Shown one piece after another: positions 11,229 to 22,309 of a DNA stretch of 50,515 nucleotides. Below the pieces are notes generated by a model. The model ran no database searches and had not been told where the DNA came from. It saw only the letters and a program-made list of their open reading frames with translations. The position numbers and the translations under genes were made by a program. Origin of the DNA: Bacillus sp. AFS015802. Lineage in GTDB: Bacteria; Bacillota; Bacilli; Bacillales; Bacillaceae_B. Where the stretch lies: contig NZ_NTUP01000059.1 in assembly GCF_002561455.1 (NCBI RefSeq), forward strand, positions 1 through 50,515, given 5' to 3'. Positions within the stretch are counted from its first letter, which is position 1. Each line of letters opens with the position of its first letter.

Positions 11229-11255
11229 TACGTATGACCTATTAAAGAAGTTTCA
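11229..11255 (-). promoter_or_regulatory. Sigma-W-type promoter for nfeD-floA-yqfB
   Basis: The minus strand reads TGAAAC, a 17-base spacer, then CGTAC. Consensus for sigma-W is TGAAAC with CGTA at 16-17 bases. The homologous operon in B. subtilis belongs to the sigma-W envelope-stress regulon, so sequence and expectation agree. Confidence 0.8.
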
Positions 11256-11294
11256 TCTTTTTCCAGAAAAATATTCTCAAACTTCCACACAGAT

Positions 11295-11331
11295 TTTAAA
11301 AAAACCGGAAAGCTTCACAGCCTTCCGGTTT
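11295..11331 (-). terminator. rpsU-yqeY terminator
   Basis: AAACCGGAA pairs with TTCCGGTTT around a 12-base loop, with a T-run on the minus strand, 9 bases past the yqeY stop. Confidence 0.9.
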
Positions 11332-11339
11332 CTTTAATC

Positions 11340-11786
11340 TTATGATAGATGTTGAAGAACAAGTTTGTTGACGAGAGCCCCATCGGCTTTCCCTTTTAAT
11401 TTAGGCATGATTGCTCCCATCACTTTGCCCATGTCGGCTTTAGAAGTAGCACCTGTCTCCGCTACCGTCTGTTGGACGATGGCAGAAACTTCTTCTTCTG
11501 AAAGCTGTTTAGGCATATATATTTCGACGTAAGTCAGTTCTGTTTGAATTTTTTCAACGAGGTCATCGCGACCAGCGTTTTGAAATTCCTGGAGGGAGTC
11601 TTTCCGTTGCTTCACTTCTCGAGAAAGGACAGTCAACTCTTCGTCTTCAGAGAGTTCCTGCTTCCCATGTTTGATGGCTTCATTTTGAAGTGAAGCCTTT
11701 AGCATGCGGATAACGGAAAGCTTCTCTTTTTCTTTATTTTTCATCGCTTGTTTCATATCATCATTTAAACGATTGAGAAGACTCAT
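11340..11786 (-). CDS. yqeY: GatB/YqeY domain protein
   Basis: A 148-residue protein of the YqeY family, which resembles the tRNA-binding tail of the GatB amidotransferase subunit. A role in tRNA or translation is inferred, not proven. Helical throughout, with conserved [15 protein letters not shown] (about 47-61) and a C-terminal [17 protein letters not shown] (about 121-137). It follows rpsU by 14 bases and ends at a terminator, the standard rpsU-yqeY pair. Confidence 0.95.
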   Translation of the reverse strand: MSLLNRLNDDMKQAMKNKEKEKLSVIRMLKASLQNEAIKHGKQELSEDEELTVLSREVKQRKDSLQEFQNAGRDDLVEKIQTELTYVEIYMPKQLSEEEVSAIVQQTVAETGATSKADMGKVMGAIMPKLKGKADGALVNKLVLQHLS

Positions 11787-11800
11787 ACTTACACCCTCTC

Positions 11801-11974
11801 TTAGAACTTACGCTTTCTTGCAGCTTCTGATTTCTTTTTGCGTTTTACGCTTGGCTTTTCATAAAATTCGCGCTTTCTAAACTCTTGTAAAGTTCCTGTT
11901 TTAGAAACTGAGCGTTTGAAGCGACGAAGAGCATCTTCAAGCGATTCGTTTTTACGAACAACTGTTTTTGACAT
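11801..11974 (-). CDS. rpsU: 30S ribosomal protein S21
   Basis: The 57-residue, very basic S21 begins [20 protein letters not shown]. The start is the ATG at 11974, preceded by GGAGGGAGGG. An in-frame ATG at 11998 lies upstream of that site and is not used. S21 binds near the 3' end of 16S rRNA and helps initiation. In B. subtilis it also affects motility. A strong promoter with a leader of about 200 bases drives it. Confidence 0.97.
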   Translation of the reverse strand: MSKTVVRKNESLEDALRRFKRSVSKTGTLQEFRKREFYEKPSVKRKKKSEAARKRKF

Positions 11975-11998
11975 CTCTCTTTCCCTCCCTCCGAACAC

Positions 11999-12175
11999 AC
12001 TACACTTACATGTTCAAGTCAAGAAATGGTTTGTACCAATTTCTTAAGACGCAAGGATCGCGCCCTTTACTTCACCAATAGGTTATGGCTTTGCCCTTGG
12101 ATCATTGTCACAAGGGGACAGAAAGTGTATGTCTTTCTTGAATGGATCCTTTGATCATATAAAGAAATCCATGTA
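11999..12175 (-). other. Long structured leader of rpsU
   Basis: Between the promoter and rpsU the transcript has about 200 untranslated bases. Two stems are visible: AAGAAAT/ATTTCTT extended by GGT/ACC (12021-12045) and CCCTTG/CAAGGG (12094-12116). Neither carries a T-run. Autoregulation by S21 or stability control is possible but only inferred. Confidence 0.5.
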
Positions 12176-12182
12176 CTTTGCC

Positions 12183-12211
12183 ATTATAATATATGATATG
12201 TGATAGGTCAA
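12183..12211 (-). promoter_or_regulatory. Sigma-A promoter of rpsU-yqeY
   Basis: TTGACC, 17 bases, TATAAT on the minus strand: nearly consensus, and the strongest promoter match in the left half of the window. Confidence 0.9.
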
Positions 12212-12304
12212 CAATTTATCATAAAACACTCATATAAATAGGCATGTCTCATTGATTTTCTCAATACATTTGTATAAAGCAGGCAGGTTTTCAGGAGGAA
12301 TTCA

Positions 12305-13237
12305 ATGATTTTACATGGGATCGCCTTTATTTTTTTCATTTTATGTTTTTTGTTGGGGATGACATGGCTGCGGTCGGGGCTCTTCAATATTGCAAACCGG
12401 AAAATAAAGAAATGGCTCCATTATTTAACGAATACCCCTACTAAGGGTGTACTGACAGGTATGATTGTGACGGCCTTTATCCACAGTAGCTCTGCCGTCA
12501 TGGTGCTCACTGTCGGACTGGCTTCTTCCGGCTTGATTCCGTTCAGGCAGACAATCGGGATCATGCTCGGATCAAATATCGGGACGACATTCACCCTTGA
12601 GATGTTCACTCTGGATATGAATTATCTTATCGTTCCATCCATGATCATCGGATGCATATTATATTTCTTCCGCTCCCCCTCCATCCGGAGTACTGGGATG
12701 ATCTGCATCGGATTCGGTCTCATCTTCACATCTATACGTGCGATTCAGTGGTTAGCCACCCCATTGACTACACACGAAGCCTTGCGCACGTATATCATGG
12801 AGGTGAATGAGCATATCGTATTCGCATTGTTGGTTGGTTGTGTGTTGACGGCGATCATTCAATCCAGTACCGTTGTGACAGGGGTGACGATGGGATTTCT
12901 GGCTGCAGGCTCCATCGACCTCCATGCCGGAATCGCGATTATGCTCGGTGCCAACGTCGGCACGTGCATCACGGCCTTTATCGCTAGCATCGGTGGAGGG
13001 AACCAGGCAAAGCTGACGGCATATGCCCATATTTGGCTTAACGTTTTGGGGGTCGCTCTTTTTATCCCCTTCATCCCGATACTTGCCCTTTCGGTTCAAT
13101 CATTAGCGGATTCACCCGATCTGCAATTGGCCCACGCAAGTGTCATATTCAATCTTTTATGTTCCCTGCTGGTTCTTCCATTCGCGGGTCGATTTGCCCG
13201 GTTGATTGAACACATGCATCTCCACAAAAAAAGCTGA
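12305..13237 (+). CDS. yqeW: Na/Pi cotransporter family protein (YqeW)
   Basis: A 310-residue polytopic membrane protein of the NptA/PhoU-type sodium-phosphate symporter family, without the PhoU-like tail of longer members. Two inverted repeats carry the family motif: TAFIHSSSAV (about 56-65) and TAIIQSSTVV (about 182-191), each followed by a conserved GS/GANxGT helix. The first repeat has His where QSS is usual. The start has a clear AGGAGG. It is monocistronic on the plus strand and converges with deoC at a shared terminator. Phosphate as the substrate is inferred from the family. Confidence 0.92.
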   Translation: MILHGIAFIFFILCFLLGMTWLRSGLFNIANRKIKKWLHYLTNTPTKGVLTGMIVTAFIHSSSAVMVLTVGLASSGLIPFRQTIGIMLGSNIGTTFTLEMFTLDMNYLIVPSMIIGCILYFFRSPSIRSTGMICIGFGLIFTSIRAIQWLATPLTTHEALRTYIMEVNEHIVFALLVGCVLTAIIQSSTVVTGVTMGFLAAGSIDLHAGIAIMLGANVGTCITAFIASIGGGNQAKLTAYAHIWLNVLGVALFIPFIPILALSVQSLADSPDLQLAHASVIFNLLCSLLVLPFAGRFARLIEHMHLHKKS

Positions 13238-13267
13238 ACGGGTATCCTTCTCCCCATTCAGCTTTTT
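13226..13267. terminator. Bidirectional terminator between yqeW and deoC
   Basis: AAAAAGCTGAA pairs with TTCAGCTTTTT, giving A/T runs on both sides. The yqeW stop lies in the left arm and deoC ends 6 bases beyond. Confidence 0.9.
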
Positions 13268-13272
13268 CCCTA

Positions 13273-13944
13273 TTAATAATCTGAATCGCTTGTCAACCCT
13301 TGTACGATTTTCACGCCTGAGCTTGCTCCCAGACGAGTAGCCCCTGCTTCGATCATCGCTTGTGCATCTTCAGCTGAGCGTACGCCTCCTGAAGCTTTCA
13401 CACCGATATCAGGTCCAACGGTTTTTCTCATAAGAGCGATATCTTCTACAGTCGCCCCTCCTGTAGAGAATCCTGTAGATGTTTTCACATAATCTGCTCC
13501 GGCTTCTACAGCTAATTGGCAGGCCTTCACTTTTTCTTCGTCCGTCAGCAGGCACGTTTCAATGATCACTTTTGAAAGTGCTTTACCTTTAGATGCTGCT
13601 ACAACAGCTTCGATATCGCGTTTAACCAGTTCATGGTCGCCACTTTTCAGTGCACCGATATTGATGACCATATCGACCTCTGTGGCACCCTTTTCGATGG
13701 CATCTTTTGTTTCGAATGCTTTTGTTTCAGGTGTAGAAGCCCCTAACGGGAACCCGATCACCGTACATACTTTCACTTCTGTACCGCTCAATAATTCACT
13801 TGAATATTGTACCCAAGTCGGGTTTACGCACACAGAAGCAAATTTGAATTCTTTTGCTTCCTGGCAGAGTACCTCCACTTGGTCTTTGGTTGATTCAGGT
13901 TTAAGTAAAGTATGATCGATCATACTTGCAATGTTCGTAGTCAT
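13273..13944 (-). CDS. deoC: Deoxyribose-phosphate aldolase
   Basis: DeoC splits 2-deoxyribose-5-phosphate into glyceraldehyde-3-phosphate and acetaldehyde in deoxynucleoside catabolism. The 223 residues are the short Bacillus form. The Schiff-base lysine is K154 in DYVKTSTGF; the proton-relay residues D91 and K183 (GVKASGG) are also present. AAAGGAG lies before the ATG. It stands alone here, without the usual deoR, nupC or pdp neighbours. Confidence 0.97.
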   Translation of the reverse strand: MTTNIASMIDHTLLKPESTKDQVEVLCQEAKEFKFASVCVNPTWVQYSSELLSGTEVKVCTVIGFPLGASTPETKAFETKDAIEKGATEVDMVINIGALKSGDHELVKRDIEAVVAASKGKALSKVIIETCLLTDEEKVKACQLAVEAGADYVKTSTGFSTGGATVEDIALMRKTVGPDIGVKASGGVRSAEDAQAMIEAGATRLGASSGVKIVQGLTSDSDY

Positions 13945-13982
13945 TCATTATCTCTCCTTTAACAGTTGTCCGTACCTCTCTT

Positions 13983-13992
13983 ATCATACCAA
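13983..13992 (-). promoter_or_regulatory. Extended -10 element upstream of deoC
   Basis: TGGTATGAT on the minus strand fits TGnTATAAT, about 40 bases before the deoC start. There is no good -35 at 17 bases, as is tolerated with extended -10 elements. Confidence 0.45.
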
Positions 13993-14088
13993 AACAAAGA
14001 GAAAAAGACGAGTACTTTGTAGTATCTCCCAAAATAAAGAAAACCTTTTCACCATTTGCAGTAGGCTTTTCGTCCCATTTATCATAAA

Positions 14089-14116
14089 CACCCCCGGCCG
14101 TCCATGACCGGGGGTG
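14089..14116 (-). terminator. Hairpin behind the alpha-glucosidase gene
   Basis: CACCCCCGG pairs with CCGGGGGTG around a 10-base loop, followed by TTTATGAT on the minus strand. It is GC-rich and stable but has a short T-tract. Confidence 0.65.
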
Positions 14117-14125
14117 CGATTTTCA

Positions 14126-15790
14126 TTATTTAAGTCGGTACACTCTCGCTTCGTATGGTTTGAGTGTCAACTTGCTTAGTTCTTCATGGTTTTCTGCTTC
14201 ATAGTTATTCAAGAGAAGGTTCGATGAAGATACTTTCAGTTCACCCAGGTCACAGACGGCTTCCTTTGTGGAAAGGTTTGTAATCACAATCATGGACTTG
14301 TCTTCACCTGTGCGGGTATAGGCATAAATTTGCTTGTCTTTTTCAAGTAGCAGATCATAATTTCCATATGTGAAGACATTTTCTTTTTTCTTTAGTTGAA
14401 TCATCTTTTTGTAGAAATTGAGAATGGAGTCTTCATCCTTCTCCTGCTCCTCTACATTGATCGTCTTGTAGTTGGGATTCACTTTCATCCAAGGAGTCCC
14501 ACTTGTAAACCCGCTGTTTTTCCCGTTCGTCCATTGCATCGGTGTTCTGCTGTTATCACGGGAAGAAGCCCAGATGATTTCCATGATATCCTGGTGAGGG
14601 ACCCCTTCTTCACGCTTCAGGCGATACAGATTCTTTACGGCTACATCATCATAATCTTCAATGGAAGGGAATTGAACATTGGTCATGCCGATTTCCTGTC
14701 CCTGGTAAATGAACGGTGTTCCCTGCATCAAGAAATACATGGCTGCCATCGCAGTGGCACTTTCCCTCCAATACTCCTTGTCGTTCCCCCAAGTGGATAC
14801 AACGCGGGCTTTATCATGATTTTCAATGAACAGAGCGTTCCAGCCGTTCCCTTCAAGCCCTTTTTGCCAACGCGAGAGCACCTTCTTCAGCTCCACGATG
14901 TCTAAATCCGGACTTGTTTCAGCATCCCATAATCCCAAATGCTCAAATTGGAAAATCATATCCATCTTCCCGTTTTCTTTGCCTACCCACAGTTCAGCCT
15001 CGTCGGCTTTCACGCCATTCGCTTCTCCTACAGACATGACATCATAATTTCCGTATGTCCGGTCTTTGAATTCCTGCAGGAACGTATGAATGCCTTTTTG
15101 ATTCATATGCATGTCGAAGGAAGAAACATACTTTTCCTTCTTTGGATTCGGCATATCAGGAAGGCCCGGACGCTTCTTGATATGGCTGATGGCATCGATC
15201 CGGAAGCCGTCGATTCCTTTATCAAGCCACCAATTGACAGTATCATAAAGGGCATCGCGGACTTCTTCATTCTCCCAATTCAGATCAGGCTGTTTCGTAG
15301 AGAATACGTGAAGGAAATATTGATCTGTTTCTTCGTCATATTCCCATGCAGATCCCCCGAAGATGCTTTCCCAGTTATTCGGCTCCTTGCCTTTTACACC
15401 ATCTCTCCAAATATACCAATCCCGTTTTGGATTGTCTTTAGAACTCTTGGACTCGATGAACCATGGATGTTCATCACTTGTATGGTTAAGCACAAGATCA
15501 ATGATCAGTTTCATATCCCTTTTATGAACTTCTTTCAATAGTTGGTCGAAGTCTTCCATCGTCCCGAAGTCTTCCATGATATCCTGATAATCCGAAATAT
15601 CATACCCATTATCATCATTAGGGGATTTGTACATCGGACAGATCCAGATTACATCGATCCCCAATTCTTTAATATAATCCAAGCGCTGAATGACTCCCTG
15701 AAGATCCCCGATCCCGTCTCCATTGGAATCCTGGAAACTCCTAGGGTAGATTTGATATCCCACTGCCTCTTTACGCCATGCCTTTTTCAT
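14126..15790 (-). CDS. GH13 alpha-glucosidase (oligo-1,6-glucosidase/maltase family)
   Basis: A 554-residue cytoplasmic exo-glucosidase that releases glucose from short malto- or isomalto-oligosaccharides. The (beta/alpha)8 domain carries the GH13 triad: nucleophile D199 in GFRIDAI, acid/base E256 in SVGEANG and D326 in ENHDKAR. Residue 200 is Ala. In this family Val there goes with alpha-1,6 and Ala with alpha-1,4 preference, so maltose-type substrates are likelier. The start is the ATG at 15790 with GAGGTG upstream; the frame extends 21 codons further without support. No sugar transporter or regulator gene is adjacent. Two LacI-family-type palindromes lie upstream. Confidence 0.9.
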   Translation of the reverse strand: MKKAWRKEAVGYQIYPRSFQDSNGDGIGDLQGVIQRLDYIKELGIDVIWICPMYKSPNDDNGYDISDYQDIMEDFGTMEDFDQLLKEVHKRDMKLIIDLVLNHTSDEHPWFIESKSSKDNPKRDWYIWRDGVKGKEPNNWESIFGGSAWEYDEETDQYFLHVFSTKQPDLNWENEEVRDALYDTVNWWLDKGIDGFRIDAISHIKKRPGLPDMPNPKKEKYVSSFDMHMNQKGIHTFLQEFKDRTYGNYDVMSVGEANGVKADEAELWVGKENGKMDMIFQFEHLGLWDAETSPDLDIVELKKVLSRWQKGLEGNGWNALFIENHDKARVVSTWGNDKEYWRESATAMAAMYFLMQGTPFIYQGQEIGMTNVQFPSIEDYDDVAVKNLYRLKREEGVPHQDIMEIIWASSRDNSRTPMQWTNGKNSGFTSGTPWMKVNPNYKTINVEEQEKDEDSILNFYKKMIQLKKKENVFTYGNYDLLLEKDKQIYAYTRTGEDKSMIVITNLSTKEAVCDLGELKVSSSNLLLNNYEAENHEELSKLTLKPYEARVYRLK

Positions 15791-15819
15791 CCGTAACACC
15801 TCATCAAAGTATAGTAAGA

Positions 15820-15833
15820 TACAAACGCTTACA
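15820..15833. promoter_or_regulatory. cre-like site (CcpA) upstream of the alpha-glucosidase
   Basis: TACAAACGCTTACA differs little from the cre consensus TGWAANCGNTNWCA and lies about 30 bases before the start codon. Catabolite repression through CcpA is the likely meaning. Confidence 0.6.
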
Positions 15834-15838
15834 TTTAA

Positions 15839-15852
15839 TGCAATCGTTTGCA
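15839..15852. promoter_or_regulatory. Second LacI-family palindrome upstream of the alpha-glucosidase
   Basis: TGCAATCGTTTGCA is a dyad with a central CG, typical of CcpA or of a dedicated maltose/isomaltose LacI-type repressor. It is 19 bases from the first site, centre to centre, and overlaps the only reasonable -35 (TTGCAT). Confidence 0.6.
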
Positions 15853-15996
15853 CTATTCATTAAAAAAAAGAACCATTTCGTCTATTCGATTAACACTATT
15901 AGTTTACAACCTTCTTCTTCACTAATCAATAGATAATTTGATTCTTACCCAAAAAAAGAAAGTGGTTACAAAGTATGATTGTACAAAAGTAAATAA

Positions 15997-16020
15997 GGCA
16001 CCCGACCGTGGTCGGGTGCC
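15997..16020 (-). terminator. mtaB operon terminator
   Basis: A perfect 11-bp stem (GGCACCCGACC and complement) with a 2-base centre lies 8 bases past the mtaB stop. TTATTTACTTTT follows on the minus strand. Confidence 0.85.
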
Positions 16021-16028
16021 TTCATCTA

Positions 16029-17363
16029 TTAGATGGCTGCTTTTTCTTCAGCCTCTTCAAGGACTCGTACAAATTGGCCTTCATTCAGTGGATAGCCCGC
16101 TTTTGTGAGTTTCACTTTCACGAGCTTTCCTACCATGTCTTCCGTTGCAGGGAATACGACTTTCAAGTAATTGTCCGTGTAGCCTACATAAAGATCATCC
16201 TGGTAGATTTCTTCAGGAATCACTTCCAGAACTTCGTTTTCAAACCGTGAAGCGTATTCTTTCGCTAATTGGTTCGACAATTCAATTAAACGGTGAACAC
16301 GTTCATTCTTGACGTCTTCATCGATCTGATCGTCCATACGGGCTGCAGGCGTACCTGTCCGCTTAGAGTATGGGAAGACATGAAGTTCAGAAAACTTGTG
16401 TTCATTGATGAAGTTATACGTTTCCATGAATTCTTCTTCCGTTTCACCCGGGAAGCCAACAATGACATCGGAAGTAACGGCAAGTCCAGGCAGAGCTTTT
16501 TTGAGTTTCTCCAGGCGCTCGGCAAAGAATTCCATCGTGTACTTTCTACGCATTCTCTTCAGGACCGTATTGGATCCAGATTGAAGTGGAATGTGGAGAT
16601 GCCTTACAACGATATCGGATTGATCGATCACTTCAATGACTTCGTCGGTCAATTGACTCGCCTCGATGGAGGAGATCCGGATCCTCTTCAGGCCTTTCAC
16701 CTTTTGCTCCAAATCTTTTAGAAGCATGGCAAGGTTATAATCTTTCATATCCTCACCGTATCCGCCGGTATGGATCCCTGTCAGGACGATTTCTTTGTAC
16801 CCTGCATCCACGAGCTGCTGAGCCTGATGAATGACTTCTTCCGGATCACGGGATCTCATCAAGCCGCGTGCCCAGGGAATGATGCAGAACGTACAGAAAT
16901 TATTACAGCCTTCCTGGATTTTAAGGGAGGCACGGGTACGGTCCGTGAATGCCGGGACATCCAATTCCTCGTACACCCGATTCTTCATGATGTTCGTGAC
17001 GCCATTGATCGGTTGACGCTCTTTTTTATATTCCTCGATATACGTAAGCATTTTCCTGCGATCCTGTGTGCCGACAACGACATCGACTCCCGGGATGGCC
17101 ATGATTTCGGCTGGGGACGTTTGGGCATAGCATCCAGTTACACAGATGACCCCGTCAGGATTTTTCCGGATGGCACGGCGGATGACCTGCCTGCTCTTCT
17201 TATCTCCTGTATTGGTTACAGTACATGTATTGATGACATACACATCTGCGATGGAGTCATATTCTACACGTTCATATCCTTCTTCTTTAAATAGCTGCCA
17301 GATGGCTTCAGTTTCGTAGTGGTTCACTTTACACCCTAGAGTGTGAAACGCTACTGATGGCAT
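16029..17363 (-). CDS. mtaB: tRNA (t6A37) methylthiotransferase MtaB (YqeV)
   Basis: MtaB is a radical-SAM enzyme that turns t6A into ms2t6A at position 37 of ANN-decoding tRNAs. The 444-residue protein has the N-terminal 4Fe-4S cysteines (C11, C47 and C78), the radical-SAM CNNFCTFC (C153, C157, C160) and a C-terminal TRAM domain (about 375-440). The start at 17363 (MPSVAFHTLG) has GAGGTG. The frame runs 32 codons further upstream, but into rsmE. It is the last gene of the heat-shock superoperon, 5 bases after rsmE. Confidence 0.95.
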   Translation of the reverse strand: MPSVAFHTLGCKVNHYETEAIWQLFKEEGYERVEYDSIADVYVINTCTVTNTGDKKSRQVIRRAIRKNPDGVICVTGCYAQTSPAEIMAIPGVDVVVGTQDRRKMLTYIEEYKKERQPINGVTNIMKNRVYEELDVPAFTDRTRASLKIQEGCNNFCTFCIIPWARGLMRSRDPEEVIHQAQQLVDAGYKEIVLTGIHTGGYGEDMKDYNLAMLLKDLEQKVKGLKRIRISSIEASQLTDEVIEVIDQSDIVVRHLHIPLQSGSNTVLKRMRRKYTMEFFAERLEKLKKALPGLAVTSDVIVGFPGETEEEFMETYNFINEHKFSELHVFPYSKRTGTPAARMDDQIDEDVKNERVHRLIELSNQLAKEYASRFENEVLEVIPEEIYQDDLYVGYTDNYLKVVFPATEDMVGKLVKVKLTKAGYPLNEGQFVRVLEEAEEKAAI

Positions 17364-17368
17364 TGCAA

Positions 17369-18121
17369 TCACCTCATAAGTTCTAATTGATAGCTGATGG
17401 CTGAGAGAACATACAATGGAGCAGTCTCCGTGCGCAGGATCCTTGGGCCAAGGCCGCATGTCAGGAAGTCCTCACTCCTCAACAGCTCTATTTCTTTTTC
17501 CGATAGTCCACCTTCAGGGCCGAAGACGACCAGTACACTTTGACCGCTTTCAATCGAGGATAATACTTTCGAGAGATTCCCCTTTTCCCCGGCCCTGGCT
17601 TCTTCTTCATATGCGACAAGTTTGTAATCGAACGGCTTACCCACTTGGATCAATTGTTTCAATGAAACGGGTTCTGATACTTCCGGGACGAGGAGTCGAT
17701 GGGACTGTTCGGCCGCTTCCTTCACAATCTTCTCCCACCGCTCCACTTTTTTCTTTGCTTTCTTATCGTCCCATTTTACAATGGAGCGATCCGCATTAAA
17801 AGGGATAAATTGAGTGGCTCCAAGCTCTGTACCCTTTTGGAAAATCAACTCCAATTTATCCCCTTTCGGCAGTCCGCTCGCAATGGTTACTTTAATTGGT
17901 AATTCTTTCGTCGATGTTTCCCATTGTACTATTGATAGCTCGACTGCGTCACTGGAAATCGTTTCAATACGGGTGATCGCTGCTGCCTGATCCTTGAAGA
18001 CGACAAATACTTCATCCGCCTCCTTCATTCTCATGACACGGACAATATGATGATAGTCATCCCCTGTAATCATGATCGGATCATTTTCTCGATATACTTC
18101 ATTGATAAAATATCGCTGCAT
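17369..18121 (-). CDS. rsmE: 16S rRNA (uracil-1498-N3)-methyltransferase RsmE (YqeU)
   Basis: RsmE is a SPOUT methyltransferase that methylates U1498 in 16S rRNA. The 250 residues show an N-terminal PUA-like domain (MQRYFIN...HHIVRVMR) and the C-terminal knotted domain. The SAM-binding motif is VLVVFGPEGGLSEKE, followed by LGPRILRTETA. I start at the ATG at 18121, with GGTGGAG about 9 bases upstream, rather than five codons earlier. It follows prmA by 30 bases in the dnaJ-prmA-rsmE-mtaB order. Confidence 0.95.
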   Translation of the reverse strand: MQRYFINEVYRENDPIMITGDDYHHIVRVMRMKEADEVFVVFKDQAAAITRIETISSDAVELSIVQWETSTKELPIKVTIASGLPKGDKLELIFQKGTELGATQFIPFNADRSIVKWDDKKAKKKVERWEKIVKEAAEQSHRLLVPEVSEPVSLKQLIQVGKPFDYKLVAYEEEARAGEKGNLSKVLSSIESGQSVLVVFGPEGGLSEKEIELLRSEDFLTCGLGPRILRTETAPLYVLSAISYQLELMR

Positions 18122-18151
18122 ACAGTTCAACTCCACCGTTTTTACTTTGTT

Positions 18152-19093
18152 TTACTGAGGTTTACACGCGATGATCGCAACCCAGTCTTCCATCACCATG
18201 ATTTCTTCTATCTTGAAGCCTGAGGCCTCCAATGCGTCGCGCACCTCCTGCTTCTTAGGCTGGATGATCCCTGAAGTGATGAAATATCCACCCGGCTTAA
18301 CCAGCTCGTAGGCATCATCTGTAAAGCGCAGGATGATCTCGGCCAGGATGTTCGCCACGATCACATCGGCCTGTCCGGTCACACCATTCAACAGGTTATT
18401 GGCATCCACAGACACCGTTTGCTGTACTTTGTTGAGCTTCACATTCAGCCTTGCCGAACGGACAGCCACTTCATCCAGGTCATAGGCACGTACTTGATCT
18501 GCAGCTAAAAGAGCAGATGCAATGGATAATACACCTGAACCGGTACCTACATCAATGACCGAATCGTGTTCTTTGACGATTCGCTCAAGGGCTTGGATAC
18601 ACATGACGGTTGTAGGGTGAGTCCCTGTTCCGAAGGCCATTCCGGGATCCAGCTCGATGATGAGTTCGTCACTGTGAACCGGCGTATAGTCTTCCCAAGT
18701 AGGAACAATCGTAAATTTATCTGAAATCTTCACAGGATGGTAGTATTTCTTCCAGGCTGTGGCCCATTCTTCTTCATTTACCTCAGAAATCTCCACTTTG
18801 TTTTCACCAATGTCGATATCGTAGGTAACAAGGTTCGTGATGCCCTGCTTGATTTCGTCAACGGTTTCCCCAAGGAAACTATTGACGGGCAAATAGGCTT
18901 TGACTAAGACGCCTTCTGATGGGTAATCATCAGGGTTGAGTTGGTAGATCTCTCCAAACATATCTTCTCTTTCTTTAAGTAATTCGGCAGGGTCTTCAAT
19001 GACCACACCGCTTGCCCCTGATTCATGAAGAATGTTTGAAATCGGCTCAATCGCTTCATTCGTTGTAAGAATACTGATTTCTGACCATTTCAT
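18152..19093 (-). CDS. prmA: Ribosomal protein L11 methyltransferase PrmA
   Basis: PrmA trimethylates lysines and the N-terminus of ribosomal protein L11. The 313 residues have an N-terminal substrate-recognition domain, then [14 protein letters not shown] (149-162), the SAM motif DVGTGSG (181-187) and the NILA motif. A weak GGAG site precedes the ATG. It follows dnaJ by 24 bases, the conserved Bacillus arrangement. Confidence 0.96.
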   Translation of the reverse strand: MKWSEISILTTNEAIEPISNILHESGASGVVIEDPAELLKEREDMFGEIYQLNPDDYPSEGVLVKAYLPVNSFLGETVDEIKQGITNLVTYDIDIGENKVEISEVNEEEWATAWKKYYHPVKISDKFTIVPTWEDYTPVHSDELIIELDPGMAFGTGTHPTTVMCIQALERIVKEHDSVIDVGTGSGVLSIASALLAADQVRAYDLDEVAVRSARLNVKLNKVQQTVSVDANNLLNGVTGQADVIVANILAEIILRFTDDAYELVKPGGYFITSGIIQPKKQEVRDALEASGFKIEEIMVMEDWVAIIACKPQ

Positions 19094-19117
19094 TGATCTA
19101 CCAACTCCGCTCTTTAG

Positions 19118-20248
19118 TTATTCGCCTTTAAAGGCTTTTTTTACTTTATCAAAAAAACTTTCATGCTGTTCATCAGGTACTTGACCGCTGATGTCCGCGA
19201 ATTCTCTCAATAGCTGCTTCTGCTTATCCGTCAGCTTGGATGGGGTAACAACCTTCACCTGTACATGCTGGTCTCCAGTACCGTATCCACGTACATTCGG
19301 TACTCCCTTGCCTTTCAGACGGAATCTCGTGCTCGTCTGGGTTCCCGCAGGTACTTTCAGCTTCACTTTTCCGTGTAGAGTCGGTACTTCAATCTCATCA
19401 CCAAGTGCCGCTTGGGCAAATGTGACAGGCATTTCGCAATAAATGTCATCTCCGTTACGCTCGAAGAAATCATGTGAACGGACGTGGAAGACGACATATA
19501 AATCACCTGCAGGGCCGCCATTAATACCAGGCTCCCCTTGACCTGTCACGCGCAGCTGCTGTCCATCATCGATGCCGGCAGGAATTTTCACAGAGATTTT
19601 ACGGCGTTTCTGTACTTTACCCGCACCGCCACACGTTGAGCATTTTTCCTTGATTTGCTTACCTGTACCGTTACAGTAGTGACAAACCCTTCTGTTCACA
19701 ATTCGGCCGAATGGTGTATTCTGCTCAACATTCAATTGACCCGATCCGTTACAGTGAGAACATGTATTGACCTTGGTCCCCGGCTTTGCACCTGAACCAT
19801 GGCATGTGTCACATTCTTCTTCTCTCGGAATCTCGATTTCTGTCTCTTTTCCAAATACCGCTTCTTCAAACGTCAGCGACATTGTATATTGAAGATCGGC
19901 GCCTTGTCTAGGGGCATTCGGATCCCGTCTGCGGCCTCCGCCGCCACCGCCGAAGAATGTGTTGAAGATGTCTTCGAAACCACCGAAACCGCCGCCGCCA
20001 AAATCAGCGCCGCCGCCAAATCCCTGGTTAGGGTCTGTGTGCCCGAAACGATCATATTGAGCACGCTTCTGATCATCACTCAATACTTCATAGGCTTCCG
20101 ATATTTCCTTGAATTTTTCATCCGCATCCGCTTCTTTATTAATATCCGGATGATATTTTTTGGAGAGCTTGCGGTATGCTTTTTTCATTTCATCTTTCGA
20201 GGCATCTTTTCCGACCCCAAGAACCTCATAATAGTCCCGTTTACTCAT
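19118..20248 (-). CDS. dnaJ: Chaperone protein DnaJ
   Basis: DnaJ is the co-chaperone that delivers substrates to DnaK and stimulates its ATPase. The 376-residue type I protein has the J domain with HPD (33-35), a Gly/Phe-rich linker (about 73-105), four CxxCxGxG zinc repeats (about 144-205) and two beta-barrel substrate domains. GGGAGTGGTG lies before the ATG. A terminator and a plausible promoter separate it from dnaK, so dnaJ and the genes behind it can be expressed apart from the heat-shock transcript. Confidence 0.97.
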   Translation of the reverse strand: MSKRDYYEVLGVGKDASKDEMKKAYRKLSKKYHPDINKEADADEKFKEISEAYEVLSDDQKRAQYDRFGHTDPNQGFGGGADFGGGGFGGFEDIFNTFFGGGGGGRRRDPNAPRQGADLQYTMSLTFEEAVFGKETEIEIPREEECDTCHGSGAKPGTKVNTCSHCNGSGQLNVEQNTPFGRIVNRRVCHYCNGTGKQIKEKCSTCGGAGKVQKRRKISVKIPAGIDDGQQLRVTGQGEPGINGGPAGDLYVVFHVRSHDFFERNGDDIYCEMPVTFAQAALGDEIEVPTLHGKVKLKVPAGTQTSTRFRLKGKGVPNVRGYGTGDQHVQVKVVTPSKLTDKQKQLLREFADISGQVPDEQHESFFDKVKKAFKGE

Positions 20249-20283
20249 TAAAACACCACTCCCGAATCCTTTGCATAAAGGTT

Positions 20284-20313
20284 ATTTTAACATTGAGCTT
20301 TGACTATTATCAA
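20284..20313 (-). promoter_or_regulatory. Candidate internal promoter upstream of dnaJ
   Basis: TTGATA, 18 bases, TAAAAT on the minus strand, between the dnaK terminator and dnaJ. The match and position are sensible; the spacer is one base long. Confidence 0.5.
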
Positions 20314-20386
20314 TAAAAACTCAACATTCCTTACAATTGTTTGTGTCTGTTGATTGAATGAAGCATTCCCACTTCCTTCAATCATA

Positions 20387-20428
20387 GAAAAAGTCAAAGC
20401 CAAGAACCGCCCTGACTTTGACTTTTTC
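20387..20428 (-). terminator. Terminator between dnaK and dnaJ
   Basis: GAAAAAGTCAAAG pairs with CTTTGACTTTTTC, with Ts built into the 3' arm on the minus strand. It lies 12 bases past the dnaK stop and probably sets the dnaK to dnaJ ratio. Confidence 0.85.
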
Positions 20429-20440
20429 GTTCAACTTACA

Positions 20441-22306
<1,866 letters not shown>

Positions 22307-22309
22307 TTA

